From assembly GCA_965222825.1 (NCBI GenBank), contig OZ244964.1, positions 1,364,001 through 1,428,000 on the forward strand: a stretch of 64,000 bases of DNA, in the 5' to 3' direction. The notes under the pieces are model-generated. The model ran no database searches. It saw only the letters and a program-made list of their open reading frames with translations, and had not been told where the DNA came from. The position numbers and the translations under genes are program-made. Positions within the stretch are counted from its first letter, which is position 1. The number at the start of each line of letters is the position of its first letter. Below, piece by piece: positions 35,179 to 43,205 of the stretch. This DNA is from G965207335 sp965222825. Lineage in GTDB: Bacteria > Pseudomonadota > Gammaproteobacteria > PS1 > Pseudothioglobaceae.

Positions 35179-35213
35179 CATTCCAGCACTATACAGTGTT
35201 GGAATGTTGTTTT
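35179..35213 (+). terminator. Rho-independent terminator of the 82-residue gene
   Basis: CATTCCAGCACT and AGTGTTGGAATG form a 12-base-pair stem with one G-T pair and a 4-base loop, followed by TTGTTTT. It starts 10 bases after the stop codon. Confidence 0.85.
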
Positions 35214-35235
35214 AGAAACCTGTTATACCCCTTAA

Positions 35236-35264
35236 AACAAGGCTTTAATAGCCTTGTTTTTTTT
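35236..35264. terminator. second hairpin terminator, bidirectional type
   Basis: AACAAGGCT-TTAAT-AGCCTTGTT is a perfect 9-base-pair stem followed by a run of T. It abuts the palindrome at 35263 and lies between the converging 82-residue gene and the ThiF-like gene, so it may stop transcription from either side. The 3' half of the hairpin also occurs before the palindrome at 34676. Confidence 0.75.
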
Positions 35265-35287
35265 ACCACGGGCCTTGCCCGTGGTAA
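35263..35287. repeat. GC-rich perfect palindrome, copy 2
   Basis: Same 25-base palindrome as at 34676, here directly downstream of a terminator hairpin. Together copies 1 and 2 bracket the 82-residue gene. Confidence 0.9.
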
Positions 35288-35344
35288 TAAACTCCGATTT
35301 GCAAGTAAAAGCATATTCCTGTAAGCTTTTGTTACGCACGCATA

Positions 35345-36088
35345 TTAATTATTACATATACTACAACACTCATCCTTTGCTAGTTTTATTATTCTAGTTG
35401 TCATATCTAGTGCATCAAATAATAGTAATTGCTCGTCTAGGGCATTACCTAGTTTTAGTAATGTTTTTATTACTTGGGTAGCCCCCATAGTTCCTAGTAT
35501 TCCAGCAACAGGTGCTAAAACACCATTATTTGTGCAATTATCATCATCTCTGGCATTATCTTCATTATACAAGCAATGATAACAAGGTTTATTTTTCATA
35601 TAGCCTTTAAAAACTGCTAATTGTCCCGTATAACCAATAACAGCAGATGATACCAATGGAGTTTTATTTATGATACATAATTCATTTATTTTAAATCTAG
35701 TTTTGAAGTTATCTGTGCCATCTAGGACTACATCTGCTAAATTAATTAATTTTGCTAATTTGCTATTACTTATTCTGCTATAAGTTGTAATATTTATCTC
35801 GGGGTTTAATTGTAGTAATTTTTTTTTAGCAGATAATATTTTAGGCTTGCCTATATCATCTGTGGTATATATTATTTGACGCCCTAGATTAGATAATTCA
35901 ATATCATCATAGTCTAATAATATTAGACTTCCTAGCCCAGATGATGCTAAATATATACTAGCTGGTGTGCCTATACCACCTAATCCTACAATTAAAACAG
36001 TGCTATTTAGTAGTGTGTTTTGACCCTCTATGCCAATATTATTTAGTGTTATATGGCGGGCATATCTTAATAATTGCTTGTCATTCAT
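35345..36088 (-). CDS. HesA/MoeB/ThiF family adenylyltransferase
   Basis: This E1-like enzyme adenylates the C-terminal glycine of a ubiquitin-like sulfur carrier (MoaD or ThiS). The 247-residue protein has the nucleotide site VGLGGIGTPASIYLASSG near 34-51, DYDDIELSNLGRQ near 60, DGTDNF near 123 and two zinc CxxC pairs (CYHC near 172 and CSIC at the C-terminus). The complete MoeB-like layout makes molybdopterin or thiazole sulfur transfer the default role. A part in peptide modification is conceivable because of the nearby precursors but has no support. It overlaps msrA by 8 bases. Confidence 0.88.
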   Translation of the reverse strand: MNDKQLLRYARHITLNNIGIEGQNTLLNSTVLIVGLGGIGTPASIYLASSGLGSLILLDYDDIELSNLGRQIIYTTDDIGKPKILSAKKKLLQLNPEINITTYSRISNSKLAKLINLADVVLDGTDNFKTRFKINELCIINKTPLVSSAVIGYTGQLAVFKGYMKNKPCYHCLYNEDNARDDDNCTNNGVLAPVAGILGTMGATQVIKTLLKLGNALDEQLLLFDALDMTTRIIKLAKDECCSICNN

Positions 36089-36593
36089 TAAAATATTTAC
36101 TTATTTTAGGTGCGATAACAATTTGGCAATATGATTGGCTTTGGTTATTATTAAAATAATTTTTATGGTAGTCTTCTGCTTGATAAAAATTAGTTAATTT
36201 TGTTACTTCTGTTGTTATTTTATGAGCATTAACTAGGGATTTTATATAATCTTGTGCTTGTAGTTTTTGTTCTTCATTAATATAAAAAATACCACTTCTA
36301 TATTGGGTGCCTATGTCTGCACCTTGTTTGTTTAAAGTAGTAGCATCGTGGGTTATAAAAAATATCTTCAATAACTCATTAAAAGAGACAATATCCTCAT
36401 CAAATACTATTTTTACAACCTCAGCATAACCTGTTGTGCCAGTGCATACTTTTTGATAATTTGGCGCTTCATTATTACCATTACAATAACCTGATATAAC
36501 ATTTAGGACGCCATTTATTCTTTGAAATATTGCCTCAACGCACCAAAAACATCCACCAGCAAAATAAATTTCTTGTTTAGACATAACAACCAC
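36081..36593 (-). CDS. msrA: peptide-methionine (S)-S-oxide reductase
   Basis: MsrA repairs oxidised methionine. It has the catalytic FAGGCFWCVEAIFQ near 11-24, the GYCNGNNEAPNYQKVCTGTTGYAE block (within about 35-58) and GADIGTQYRSGIF near 105. The 170-residue length is normal. It is divergent from the NIF3-like gene and followed by the ThiF-like gene in an overlapping pair. Confidence 0.95.
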   Translation of the reverse strand: MVVMSKQEIYFAGGCFWCVEAIFQRINGVLNVISGYCNGNNEAPNYQKVCTGTTGYAEVVKIVFDEDIVSFNELLKIFFITHDATTLNKQGADIGTQYRSGIFYINEEQKLQAQDYIKSLVNAHKITTEVTKLTNFYQAEDYHKNYFNNNQSQSYCQIVIAPKISKYFNE

Positions 36594-36644
36594 AATATAA
36601 TATTATTACTATTTAAGTCTAATTTTAATGTTTTTTATAAAAAT

Positions 36645-36965
36645 ATGGATAAAATGTATCAAATTAGTGTTTATATTCCAGAGCATAGCTTGGAGAAGGT
36701 AAAAAATGCAATGTTTAAAGCAGGGGCAGGAATACTAGGTAATTATGAAATGTGCTCATGGCAAACCAGAGGTAGTGGGCAATTTAAACCCATAGCTCTG
36801 GCAAATCCTGCTATTGGTAAATTAAACAATTTAACAACCCTAGTAGAGTATAAATTAGAACTGCTATGTCGCAAGAATAGCCTAAAAAATACCATTAGTG
36901 CTATGAAAAACGCCCATCCTTATGAGGAAGTGGCATATGCTGTATTAGAATTAAAATATGAGTAA
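36645..36965 (+). CDS. NIF3/YqfO C-terminal-domain-like protein
   Basis: The product has 106 residues from the ATG at 36645 (the frame runs further upstream but into the msrA start). It has the stand-alone PII-like domain found inside YqfO/NIF3 proteins: VYIPEHSLEKVKNAMFKAGAG, then NYEMCSWQTRGSGQFKP near 37 and the end AHPYEEVAYAVLEL. Such small proteins are common in gammaproteobacteria; function unknown, metal or nucleotide binding is possible. It overlaps the permease gene by 8 bases. Confidence 0.88.
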   Translation: MDKMYQISVYIPEHSLEKVKNAMFKAGAGILGNYEMCSWQTRGSGQFKPIALANPAIGKLNNLTTLVEYKLELLCRKNSLKNTISAMKNAHPYEEVAYAVLELKYE

Positions 36966-38037
36966 ACAAAAAGCACCATTTGCAGATAGTTTTATGTTGT
37001 TGTTGGTTATTATTGCTATTATTGGTATGTTATGGTTATTTTGGCCATTTTTACCAGCATTGTTTTTTGCTATGTTAGTAGCTATTGCTAGTTATAAATA
37101 TTTTTTAATATTTAGTAGTAAGGCACCCAAAGCCATAGCTTCATTAGTAATGTCATTTTTGGTATTAATTATTATTATCATACCAATTACTTACATTTTA
37201 TTAATAGCAAGTGCTGAGGCATCAAAATTAATAATTATATTACAAAATAATTTTACAACTTATGATATTAGTGCCTTAATTAGCACTACGGTGTCTAGTG
37301 TGCCGTTGCCAGATAAGCTAACTAATATAATGATGTCCAGCATTAAAAACTATGCACCAGATATTTTATTAGTTATTAAAGATATTCTTATTTTTATCCT
37401 ACAAAGTATAGCTAATTTTTCTTTTAATTTTGTAATTTTTATTTTAATTAGTATATTTGCACTGTTTTATTTGTATTTAGATGGCGAAAAATTAGTGCAA
37501 AAAATTAGATACCTAACCCCCATAGATAATAAATTAGATGATATTTTAATCATTCAATTTGCCCAATTAGCAGTTACCTTAGTAGGTAGCACTTTTATTA
37601 TTGCTATTTTACAAGGTATTAGTTTTGCCATAGGGGTGGCTTTTATAGGACTACCAGCACTATTTTTTGGGCTAACTATGGCAATAGCAGGTTTTATACC
37701 TATTGTTGGTGGGCTTATTGTATGGCTACCACTTAGTGTTTATTTATTTATTAATGAGGCATATATTGCTGGGATATTTATTATAATATTAGGTGGTGGT
37801 TTAATAGGTGGTTTGATTGATAATATTATTCGCCCTATTATTATTAAAAAATTATCTAGTAGGTTTAACCAACCTAGTGCCTTAAATCACACCTTTATTA
37901 CAGTTTTATCAACTATAGCTGGAATTGTGCAAATGGGTATTTTAGGATTATTTATTGGTCCTATAATAGCTGCTATGGCCATTAGTATTTTTAATGCGTA
38001 TAGTATAAAATACAAGAATTTTTTAGATAATAACTAG
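36958..38037 (+). CDS. AI-2E transporter family (PerM/YdiK-like) membrane protein
   Basis: The 359-residue integral membrane protein has about seven to eight helices in the typical arrangement: two close N-terminal helices, a central periplasmic loop (about 100-150) and a C-terminal group with GFIPIVGGLIVWLP near 243 and a IDNIIRPIIIKK motif near 290. Members include TqsA and cation/proton antiporters, so substrate cannot be named. It is co-transcribed with the small genes on both sides. Confidence 0.88.
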   Translation: MSKQKAPFADSFMLLLVIIAIIGMLWLFWPFLPALFFAMLVAIASYKYFLIFSSKAPKAIASLVMSFLVLIIIIIPITYILLIASAEASKLIIILQNNFTTYDISALISTTVSSVPLPDKLTNIMMSSIKNYAPDILLVIKDILIFILQSIANFSFNFVIFILISIFALFYLYLDGEKLVQKIRYLTPIDNKLDDILIIQFAQLAVTLVGSTFIIAILQGISFAIGVAFIGLPALFFGLTMAIAGFIPIVGGLIVWLPLSVYLFINEAYIAGIFIIILGGGLIGGLIDNIIRPIIIKKLSSRFNQPSALNHTFITVLSTIAGIVQMGILGLFIGPIIAAMAISIFNAYSIKYKNFLDNN

Positions 38038-38040
38038 TGT

Positions 38041-38502
38041 ATGCTAAAAGAACTTATTAATTTTATTAAAAATAATTACCCAGACTCTAATATAGATGAT
38101 TGGTTAAATGCTAAATATATTAAATTAACTAATAACCAATTAAAAAAAATTGCCCAGGCTATGAAATCAGGGGAATTGCAACACAAAAGTGCCTCAAATT
38201 GTATAGCTGATAATATTATCTTTCATTTTGGTGATACCTTAGTATTACTAAAAAAATCCAATAATAATGAGGCATATATTGTTGAGTTGGCATGGCATAC
38301 TAATTTTTCGTCTATACATTCAACTAGGAATAAAAGCAAAGGTTTTTATTTTATCAATTTTAGTTTTGATGATGAATTTCAAATTACTATGCTTGCTACT
38401 AAAAAAGTATTACCTTATAGTTATATTGATATAGAAGCAAATACTAAAGTTGCTAATAATACTATGCTGGTTTTAAAGGGTTTTATGTATGCTATTAGTT
38501 AA
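38041..38502 (+). CDS. hypothetical protein
   Basis: The 153-residue soluble protein has no recognised family. The first half is charged and helical; the second half has alternating hydrophobic segments (GFYFINFSFDDEFQITMLA) suggestive of beta structure. It starts 3 bases after the permease stop, so it belongs to that operon. The last 50 bases of the gene are duplicated downstream at 38597-38645. Confidence 0.6.
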   Translation: MLKELINFIKNNYPDSNIDDWLNAKYIKLTNNQLKKIAQAMKSGELQHKSASNCIADNIIFHFGDTLVLLKKSNNNEAYIVELAWHTNFSSIHSTRNKSKGFYFINFSFDDEFQITMLATKKVLPYSYIDIEANTKVANNTMLVLKGFMYAIS

Positions 38503-38596
38503 GAAAGGCTTGATTAACCCTTAAAAATATAACTCTATAACAATATCTGATAAAAGTCCGATTTGTAAGTAAAAGCATACCACAAATTAGACTTTG

Positions 38597-38645
38597 TGCT
38601 AATAATACTATGTTGGTTTTAAAGGGTTCTATGTATGCTATTAGT
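38597..38645 (+). repeat. partial duplicate of the 3' end of the 153-aa gene
   Basis: About 48 bases match 38450-38498 with two mismatches (CTGG to TTGG, GTTTT to GTTCT). The copy is out of context and lacks the stop. It marks a local duplication or slippage of about 147 bases of spacing. Confidence 0.8.
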
Positions 38646-38730
38646 AGTAATACCATTTACATTAAATAACTAAACTAACTAGCAAGGCTTTAACTCTGTA
38701 GAAGTTGTTGTTTTTACAACTTTCAGCTTT
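38643..38730. repeat. dispersed intergenic repeat with AAGTTGT/ACAACTT hairpin, copy 1
   Basis: ATACCATTTAC followed by AAGTTGTTGTTTTTACAACTT. The reverse complement of 42330-42405 shows the same order of blocks (ATACCATTTAC, CTTTAG, AGTTGTTGTTTTTGCAACTT, TAGC). The hairpin with its T-rich loop may act as a terminator. Confidence 0.6.
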
Positions 38731-38860
38731 GTTTGTTAGTGAACAATTAGTGTATTTAATTATTGTAAATAGTTCAACTAATTGTTTTATATTACTAAAA
38801 TTAGTATATAACTGGAATAATTTTAGCAATAACCGCACCTTATCATAATACAGACAATAT

Positions 38861-39049
38861 AAGACTGTTGCACGGCATCAAAATGCTAAAAATAACTCAA
38901 ATACCCGTGTTTTTTATTATAAAATTTGTCCTTAGAGACACTAGTTATACCTCAAACATGGCTGTATGCGTAGCATTGTTTACAGATATGTTTTTTATAT
39001 TAATATTTTAGCAAATTTTATTTATTCTTTGCCACCGTGCAACAGTCTC
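38861..39049. mobile_element. second MITE-like element, inserted in an IS30 remnant
   Basis: About 189 bases with ends AGACTGTTGCACGGC and the inverse of GAGACTGTTGCACGGTGGC. The last 35 bases (TTTTATTTATTCTTTGCC then CCGTGCAACAGTCTC) match the element at 21764-21943 almost exactly. The middle differs, and there is no ORF. Target duplication is unclear (AATAT on the left, ATTAT on the right). Confidence 0.75.
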
Positions 39050-39052
39050 ATT

Positions 39053-39190
39053 ATGTAAATATGGTATCTTTCTTGTTCAGTCAAATGGGTATATTTTTGC
39101 ATATTACACACTCCTTTTCAAGTCAGTTAAAAGAGTTATAATATACCTTTTGACTGACTAAAGAGTGTTACACTTATGATGTGTGAATCT
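39053..39190 (-). mobile_element. left-end remnant of an IS30-family insertion sequence
   Basis: On the minus strand an ATG at 39102 with an AAGGAG ribosome site starts MQKYTHLTEQERYHIY, the conserved N-terminus of IS30 transposases (HLTxxERYxI). The frame is cut after about 17 codons by the MITE-like element. Upstream are an inverted repeat AGTCAGT...ACTGACT (39121-39159), which may be promoter or operator, and GTGTTACAC near 39166, similar to IS30-type ends. The rest of the transposase is absent. Confidence 0.72.
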
Positions 39191-39224
39191 AATCACAAAA
39201 ACAATGGTGGTAATTATTCTTGTG

Positions 39225-39797
39225 TTAAAAAACTCTTTCATAAAATATTCCATAAGAACTTAAATCTCCACTATTAACATCTATACTTTCATAATCAAAA
39301 CGAATCTTATTATTATCACTTATTTGATATTTAAAACCTATGCCGTAAGTAAAATCATTATGATCATCATCAATAGTCCTGCCAGCTGTATCACTAGCAA
39401 CTCCAGTTATTACACCATCGTATTGTGTAGTATCATCAATAGCAGTGTATCCTATTTTGACAAAACCTTCAAGAGAATCATAAAATTTACTTTTAGCAAT
39501 TAAAGATGTTTGAAATATGGACTCAATATCTTCACTTGCTCCAATTCCAGAATATCTTTCTTCGCCATCACCAAGTCCATATTTAACCTCTACATCAAAA
39601 TTAGGATGTATTTCTGTGCCTGCACTAACAAAGAAAATATTATGATCAACGCCAATCCCTGCTACATCTGATTCAAAATCATAATTAGCAAAGCCTACAT
39701 TAAAATAATATTTATCTTCTGAAAAAGATTGTGGTGCTAGAACAATCGCAACCATTAAAAACATTATTCTTATACCACCTATTTTTATTTTAGTCAT
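39225..39797 (-). CDS. outer-membrane beta-barrel protein, paralogue 1
   Basis: The product has 190 residues. A signal peptide ends near QSFS-EDK (about 26). The mature chain has alternating strands and ends in YGIFYERVF, with terminal Phe and aromatic residues, the signal for barrel assembly. The size fits an eight-stranded OmpA/OmpX/OmpW-like barrel. The segment HPNFDVEVKYGLGDG is shared with the next gene, so the two are tandem duplicates. No ligand is suggested. Confidence 0.82.
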   Translation of the reverse strand: MTKIKIGGIRIMFLMVAIVLAPQSFSEDKYYFNVGFANYDFESDVAGIGVDHNIFFVSAGTEIHPNFDVEVKYGLGDGEERYSGIGASEDIESIFQTSLIAKSKFYDSLEGFVKIGYTAIDDTTQYDGVITGVASDTAGRTIDDDHNDFTYGIGFKYQISDNNKIRFDYESIDVNSGDLSSYGIFYERVF

Positions 39798-39835
39798 AAT
39801 AACCTCTATTGTTAAAAAATAAATTATTGTTTATA

Positions 39836-40420
39836 TTAAAATTTTCTTTCGTATGAGATACCATAGCCTGCAAATTCAAAGTCGCCCCCACTATTAACCT
39901 TAGATTCACTATGCAAATTTTCGTATTCAAAACGAATAGCACTACTATCATCTATATTTATCCTAGCACCTATACCGTAGGTAAAATCGTTGCGTTCCTC
40001 ATTATCAACGACACCAGTAGCGACAACCCTGCCATTTTCCTCAATAGAAGCATGCCCTAATTTTACAAAGCCTTGAAAATAATTATTAAATTGTTGTTTA
40101 ATTATTAAAGAAGTTTGTAAGATAGAGGATATTTCAAATTCAAGCACAGGATTATTAAACGTATCATAGCCTGTGCCTACACCGTATTTAATCTCAACAT
40201 CAAAATTAGGGTGCAATTCTTTACCAATAGTAAAACTATAAACATTGCTATCAACTTCAAGTTTACCACCAGCATTTTCTACTGATGTGTTAATATTATT
40301 AAAGCCTATCCCCCAATAAAAATTATCTAAATAATTTTGCTGTGCAAAAGATTGCTGTGTAAAAACACATACTAGTAGTAAAAAAATTGTTTTTACACTG
40401 TTTTTTATTATCTTGCCCAT
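39836..40420 (-). CDS. outer-membrane beta-barrel protein, paralogue 2
   Basis: The product has 194 residues. A signal peptide ends near QQSFAQQNY. It is the same barrel family as the adjacent gene, sharing GFNNINTS/GFANYDFE, HPNFDVEIKYGVGTG, RNDFTYGIG, IRFEYE and a C-terminal YERKF. It is upstream in the same operon with a 38-base gap. Divergence between the pair is large enough to be an old duplication, in contrast to the nearly identical precursor duplicates elsewhere in the window. Confidence 0.82.
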   Translation of the reverse strand: MGKIIKNSVKTIFLLLVCVFTQQSFAQQNYLDNFYWGIGFNNINTSVENAGGKLEVDSNVYSFTIGKELHPNFDVEIKYGVGTGYDTFNNPVLEFEISSILQTSLIIKQQFNNYFQGFVKLGHASIEENGRVVATGVVDNEERNDFTYGIGARINIDDSSAIRFEYENLHSESKVNSGGDFEFAGYGISYERKF

Positions 40421-40577
40421 AATATCTCCATAATTTAAAAAATAATACCATTTTCAAAACAACTATACTAATTATTTATCATAAGTTGTCAAGTTTACCA
40501 TAAATTTTACAATAATATATAAAAACTATAATTTTAATATCTAACCAGTGTATTATGCACTAAATAATCTGTATATG

Positions 40578-42287
40578 CTAATTTATTGGTATTTTAGGAA
40601 TTATTTTATCTATTACTAATTGTAGGGTTTGTATATTATTGTAATTATTGATGCTTAATTTATATATTATCTTCGCAAATTTTATATTATCCATAGTATT
40701 AAAAAACGCTATAGCATTAAAAAATAACCCACCTTTGGTTAAACTTAGTTCACATCTTAGGTGTTTATCTGCAATTATTTTGCTATTATTAATGTAAAAA
40801 TCACCATAAAAAGTAGGTTCATCAAAACCTTGTCCCCAAGGCTGTGAGTTTGATATTAATTGGGCGTTTTTTAGAGTTATTTGCTTCGCCATTAATACTC
40901 CATCTGTTAGTAATATTTCTTGGGGTTTATTATTATTTAAGTGTAGTTTAATTTCACTATCAAAAATATTTTTAAAACTAGTTAAATTTTCTAATTTAAT
41001 ACTTAGCCCTGCTGCTATGCTATGTCCGCCAAATTTAGCAATTAGATTAGGATTTTTTCTATCTATGATATCTAGTAGATCTTTAATATGCACAGAGTTT
41101 ATAGAGCGGATAGAGCCTTTTAGCATATTACCATTTTTAGCAAAAATAACGCTGGGGCAATTATATTTTTTGCTTAATTTACCTGCCACTATACCTATTA
41201 CACCCTCGTGGTAATTTTCATCATACAAACAAATGCTGTAACTATTATTAAAGTTTATAGTTTTTAAAATAGTATTAGTATCTTCTTCCATATCTGCTTG
41301 TAACTCTTTACGGCTTTTGTTAAAATCATTCAGCACTTTGGCATACTTATAGGCAATATTTATATCATCTGTTATTAGGCAACGCACTCCAATACTAATA
41401 TCATCTAGTCTGCCAGATGCGTTAATCTTAGGTGCTACTATAAAACCTAAGTCGCTTGCACCTATATTGCCAATAACTTTTTTGCTCATTTTTAGCATTG
41501 TAGATATAGCATGGCAGGCATTATTATTATTGATAATTTGTAGTCCAGCATTTACCAAGATGCGATTATTCTGGTCAAGGACTACCATATCCGCTATTGT
41601 CCCTAGTGCAACTATATCTAATAATTTGCTTAAATTAGGTTTTTTGATATTGTATTTTGTGAAATAGGCTAATTTTTCCAAATGGCTATTGAGACTAACA
41701 CACAAATAAAATGCCACTCCAACACCACATAAATTTTTAGAAGCAAAATTACAATTTACTAAATTAGGATTAATAATAGCATCCGCCTTAGGAATATTGG
41801 CATTAGGCAGGTGATGGTCGGTAATAATAACCTCTATATTATAAGATTTTGCTAACAAAACTCCATCAAAACTAACAATACCATTATCAACGGTAATAAT
41901 AACATCTGGCGATTTTTCTTTTCGTGCAAGTTCAACAATATCAACGCTTAATCCATAGCCATGACTAAACCTATTAGGGACTAAAAAATCAACAAATTTA
42001 TAGCCCATAAGTCGCAATGCTCTTACCATTACCGCACAAGAAGTTGCACCATCGGCATCAAAATCACCAATAATTAGGATATTTTTTTGAGCATCAAATG
42101 CTTTGGTTAGTATAGTTAGGGCTTTATCTAGGTCTGAAAAATTAGGGGCTAATAACTTATTAAGTCTCAGGTTTAAACTAGCAAAAGAAGTATTTCTAGA
42201 GGCATAAATAGGTTTTAAAAATCCACTAACATCATCACCATAACTTGTTAATAATTCTTTATTTATTTTTCTAGTTTTTACTTGCAA
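40578..42287 (-). CDS. recJ: single-stranded-DNA-specific exonuclease RecJ
   Basis: RecJ degrades single-stranded DNA 5' to 3' in RecF-pathway recombination and repair. The 569-residue DHH phosphoesterase has motif I IIGDFDADGATS near 76, motif II VIITVDNG near 130, DHH motif IITDHHLP near 155, and DHHA1 motif GGHSIAAGLSI near 424. An OB-like C-terminal region completes the fold. Normal length. The start is bordered by a repeat near 42302. Confidence 0.95.
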   Translation of the reverse strand: MQVKTRKINKELLTSYGDDVSGFLKPIYASRNTSFASLNLRLNKLLAPNFSDLDKALTILTKAFDAQKNILIIGDFDADGATSCAVMVRALRLMGYKFVDFLVPNRFSHGYGLSVDIVELARKEKSPDVIITVDNGIVSFDGVLLAKSYNIEVIITDHHLPNANIPKADAIINPNLVNCNFASKNLCGVGVAFYLCVSLNSHLEKLAYFTKYNIKKPNLSKLLDIVALGTIADMVVLDQNNRILVNAGLQIINNNNACHAISTMLKMSKKVIGNIGASDLGFIVAPKINASGRLDDISIGVRCLITDDINIAYKYAKVLNDFNKSRKELQADMEEDTNTILKTINFNNSYSICLYDENYHEGVIGIVAGKLSKKYNCPSVIFAKNGNMLKGSIRSINSVHIKDLLDIIDRKNPNLIAKFGGHSIAAGLSIKLENLTSFKNIFDSEIKLHLNNNKPQEILLTDGVLMAKQITLKNAQLISNSQPWGQGFDEPTFYGDFYINNSKIIADKHLRCELSLTKGGLFFNAIAFFNTMDNIKFAKIIYKLSINNYNNIQTLQLVIDKIIPKIPIN

Positions 42288-42301
42288 AGGATTTAAGAAA
42301 G

Positions 42302-42330
42302 GTCTAATTAACCCTTAAAAATATGTTTAT
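42302..42330. repeat. TTAACCCTTAAAAATAT dispersed repeat, copy
   Basis: AATTAACCCTTAAAAATATG plus TTTATTAT. Related copies occur at 38512, 47930 and 57119, each in intergenic DNA and usually followed by ATAACAATATC. Confidence 0.6.
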
Positions 42331-42405
42331 TATACTAGGCTAGAAGTTGCAAAAACAACAACTTGGACAAAACTAAAGTCCTTAACAGTAAATGGTATAA
42401 GTTAA
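42330..42405 (-). repeat. dispersed intergenic repeat with AAGTTG/CAACTT hairpin, copy 2
   Basis: Reverse-complement counterpart of 38643-38730: AAGTTGCAAAAACAACAACTT hairpin and GTAAATGGTAT. It lies just downstream of the last precursor gene of this group and could serve as its terminator. Confidence 0.55.
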
Positions 42406-42408
42406 TAT

Positions 42409-42771
42409 TTAGGTGCAAGCTGCTGAACTTGCTGTGCCGACTGAGCCTATAGAACCTGCTGAACTAGCACTTCCTAAGCAACTACCTATAGTGCTTGCTG
42501 TGCTAGCACTCCCAACAGAACCAATTGAAGCAAGACTTCCAGCAGTTGATGATGGTGTCTCGCCTGCTGCTGCTATATTGTTTAACTCTTGTTGCAAAGA
42601 CTTACTAGGTAGAACAACATACACAGTATCCTTAGTATTAGTTAGCACCTTAAATTCAATATCATTATTACCTTTGTTATTTAACTCACTAATTGTTGCT
42701 GTTGGATTATCTCGTAGTTGATTACGAAATTGCTTATTAAACAAACTTTTGTTTATACTATCTTCTCGCAT
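42409..42771 (-). CDS. NHLP-type RiPP precursor peptide
   Basis: The product has 120 residues. The leader has FNKQFRNQLRDNPTATISEL and EFKVLTNTKDTVYVVLPS and ends LNNIAAAGE. The core (TAGSLASIGSVGSASTAST then IGSCLGSASSAG) contains two cysteines, one in the middle and one next to the C-terminal Thr. GGAG ribosome site before the ATG. It is the last of three tandem precursor genes on this strand. Confidence 0.75.
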   Translation of the reverse strand: MREDSINKSLFNKQFRNQLRDNPTATISELNNKGNNDIEFKVLTNTKDTVYVVLPSKSLQQELNNIAAAGETPSSTAGSLASIGSVGSASTASTIGSCLGSASSAGSIGSVGTASSAACT

Positions 42772-42794
42772 TTTTATCTCCTATTTACATGATT

Positions 42795-43178
42795 TTAGTA
42801 ACTAACCTGCACTGTGCCAGCAGAACCAACAGTGCCAGCACTACTAGCTGAACTCAAAGTATCAGCTGTTCCAATGGTGCTACTAAGTGAACCAATAGTG
42901 CTAGCAGATCCAGCAGTGCTAATTGAACCAACGCTACCAACAGAACCAGCAGTAGATGCTTTAACCCCAGCACTAATATTATCCCAGTCTTGTGGCAAAG
43001 ATTTGTCTGGGAATACCAAATATATTTTATCCTTAGTATTTGTTACTACTTTTATTGAAACATTGTTATTATCATAATTATTTATATCTTCAATGACTTT
43101 CTTAGGATCATCGCGTAAATTATGACGAAATGATTTATCAAGCAACTGTTTATTAAGTTCTTGTGATTTTTTAATCAT
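42795..43178 (-). CDS. NHLP-type RiPP precursor peptide
   Basis: The product has 127 residues. The leader has LDKSFRHNLRDDPKKVIEDI and IKVVTNTKDKIYLVFPDK and ends WDNISAGVK. The core reads almost entirely as triplets, STA GSV GSV GSI STA GSA STI GSL, with no cysteine, ending GTVQVSY. AGGAG ribosome site. Its core is the clearest example of the [G/S]-[S/T]-aliphatic period. Confidence 0.76.
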   Translation of the reverse strand: MIKKSQELNKQLLDKSFRHNLRDDPKKVIEDINNYDNNNVSIKVVTNTKDKIYLVFPDKSLPQDWDNISAGVKASTAGSVGSVGSISTAGSASTIGSLSSTIGTADTLSSASSAGTVGSAGTVQVSY

Positions 43179-43205
43179 TATTCTATCTCCTGTGTATTAA
43201 AAAAA

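Larger units (their letters stand above)
38503..39224. other. 722-base repeat-rich intergenic region
   Basis: It holds, in order: a TTAACCCTTAAAAATAT repeat (38512), a copy of the 3' end of the preceding gene (38597-38645), a dispersed repeat with an AAGTTGT...ACAACTT hairpin (38643-38730), a MITE-like element (38861-39049) and an IS30 remnant (39053-39190). No intact gene. Confidence 0.8.

Noticed and set aside
35345..36088. ThiF-like enzyme as a peptide-modifying E1 for the precursors
   Set aside because: It has the complete MoeB-like layout with both zinc CxxC pairs, is coupled to msrA, and no YcaO or other RiPP partner is nearby. Proximity to a precursor is weak evidence.
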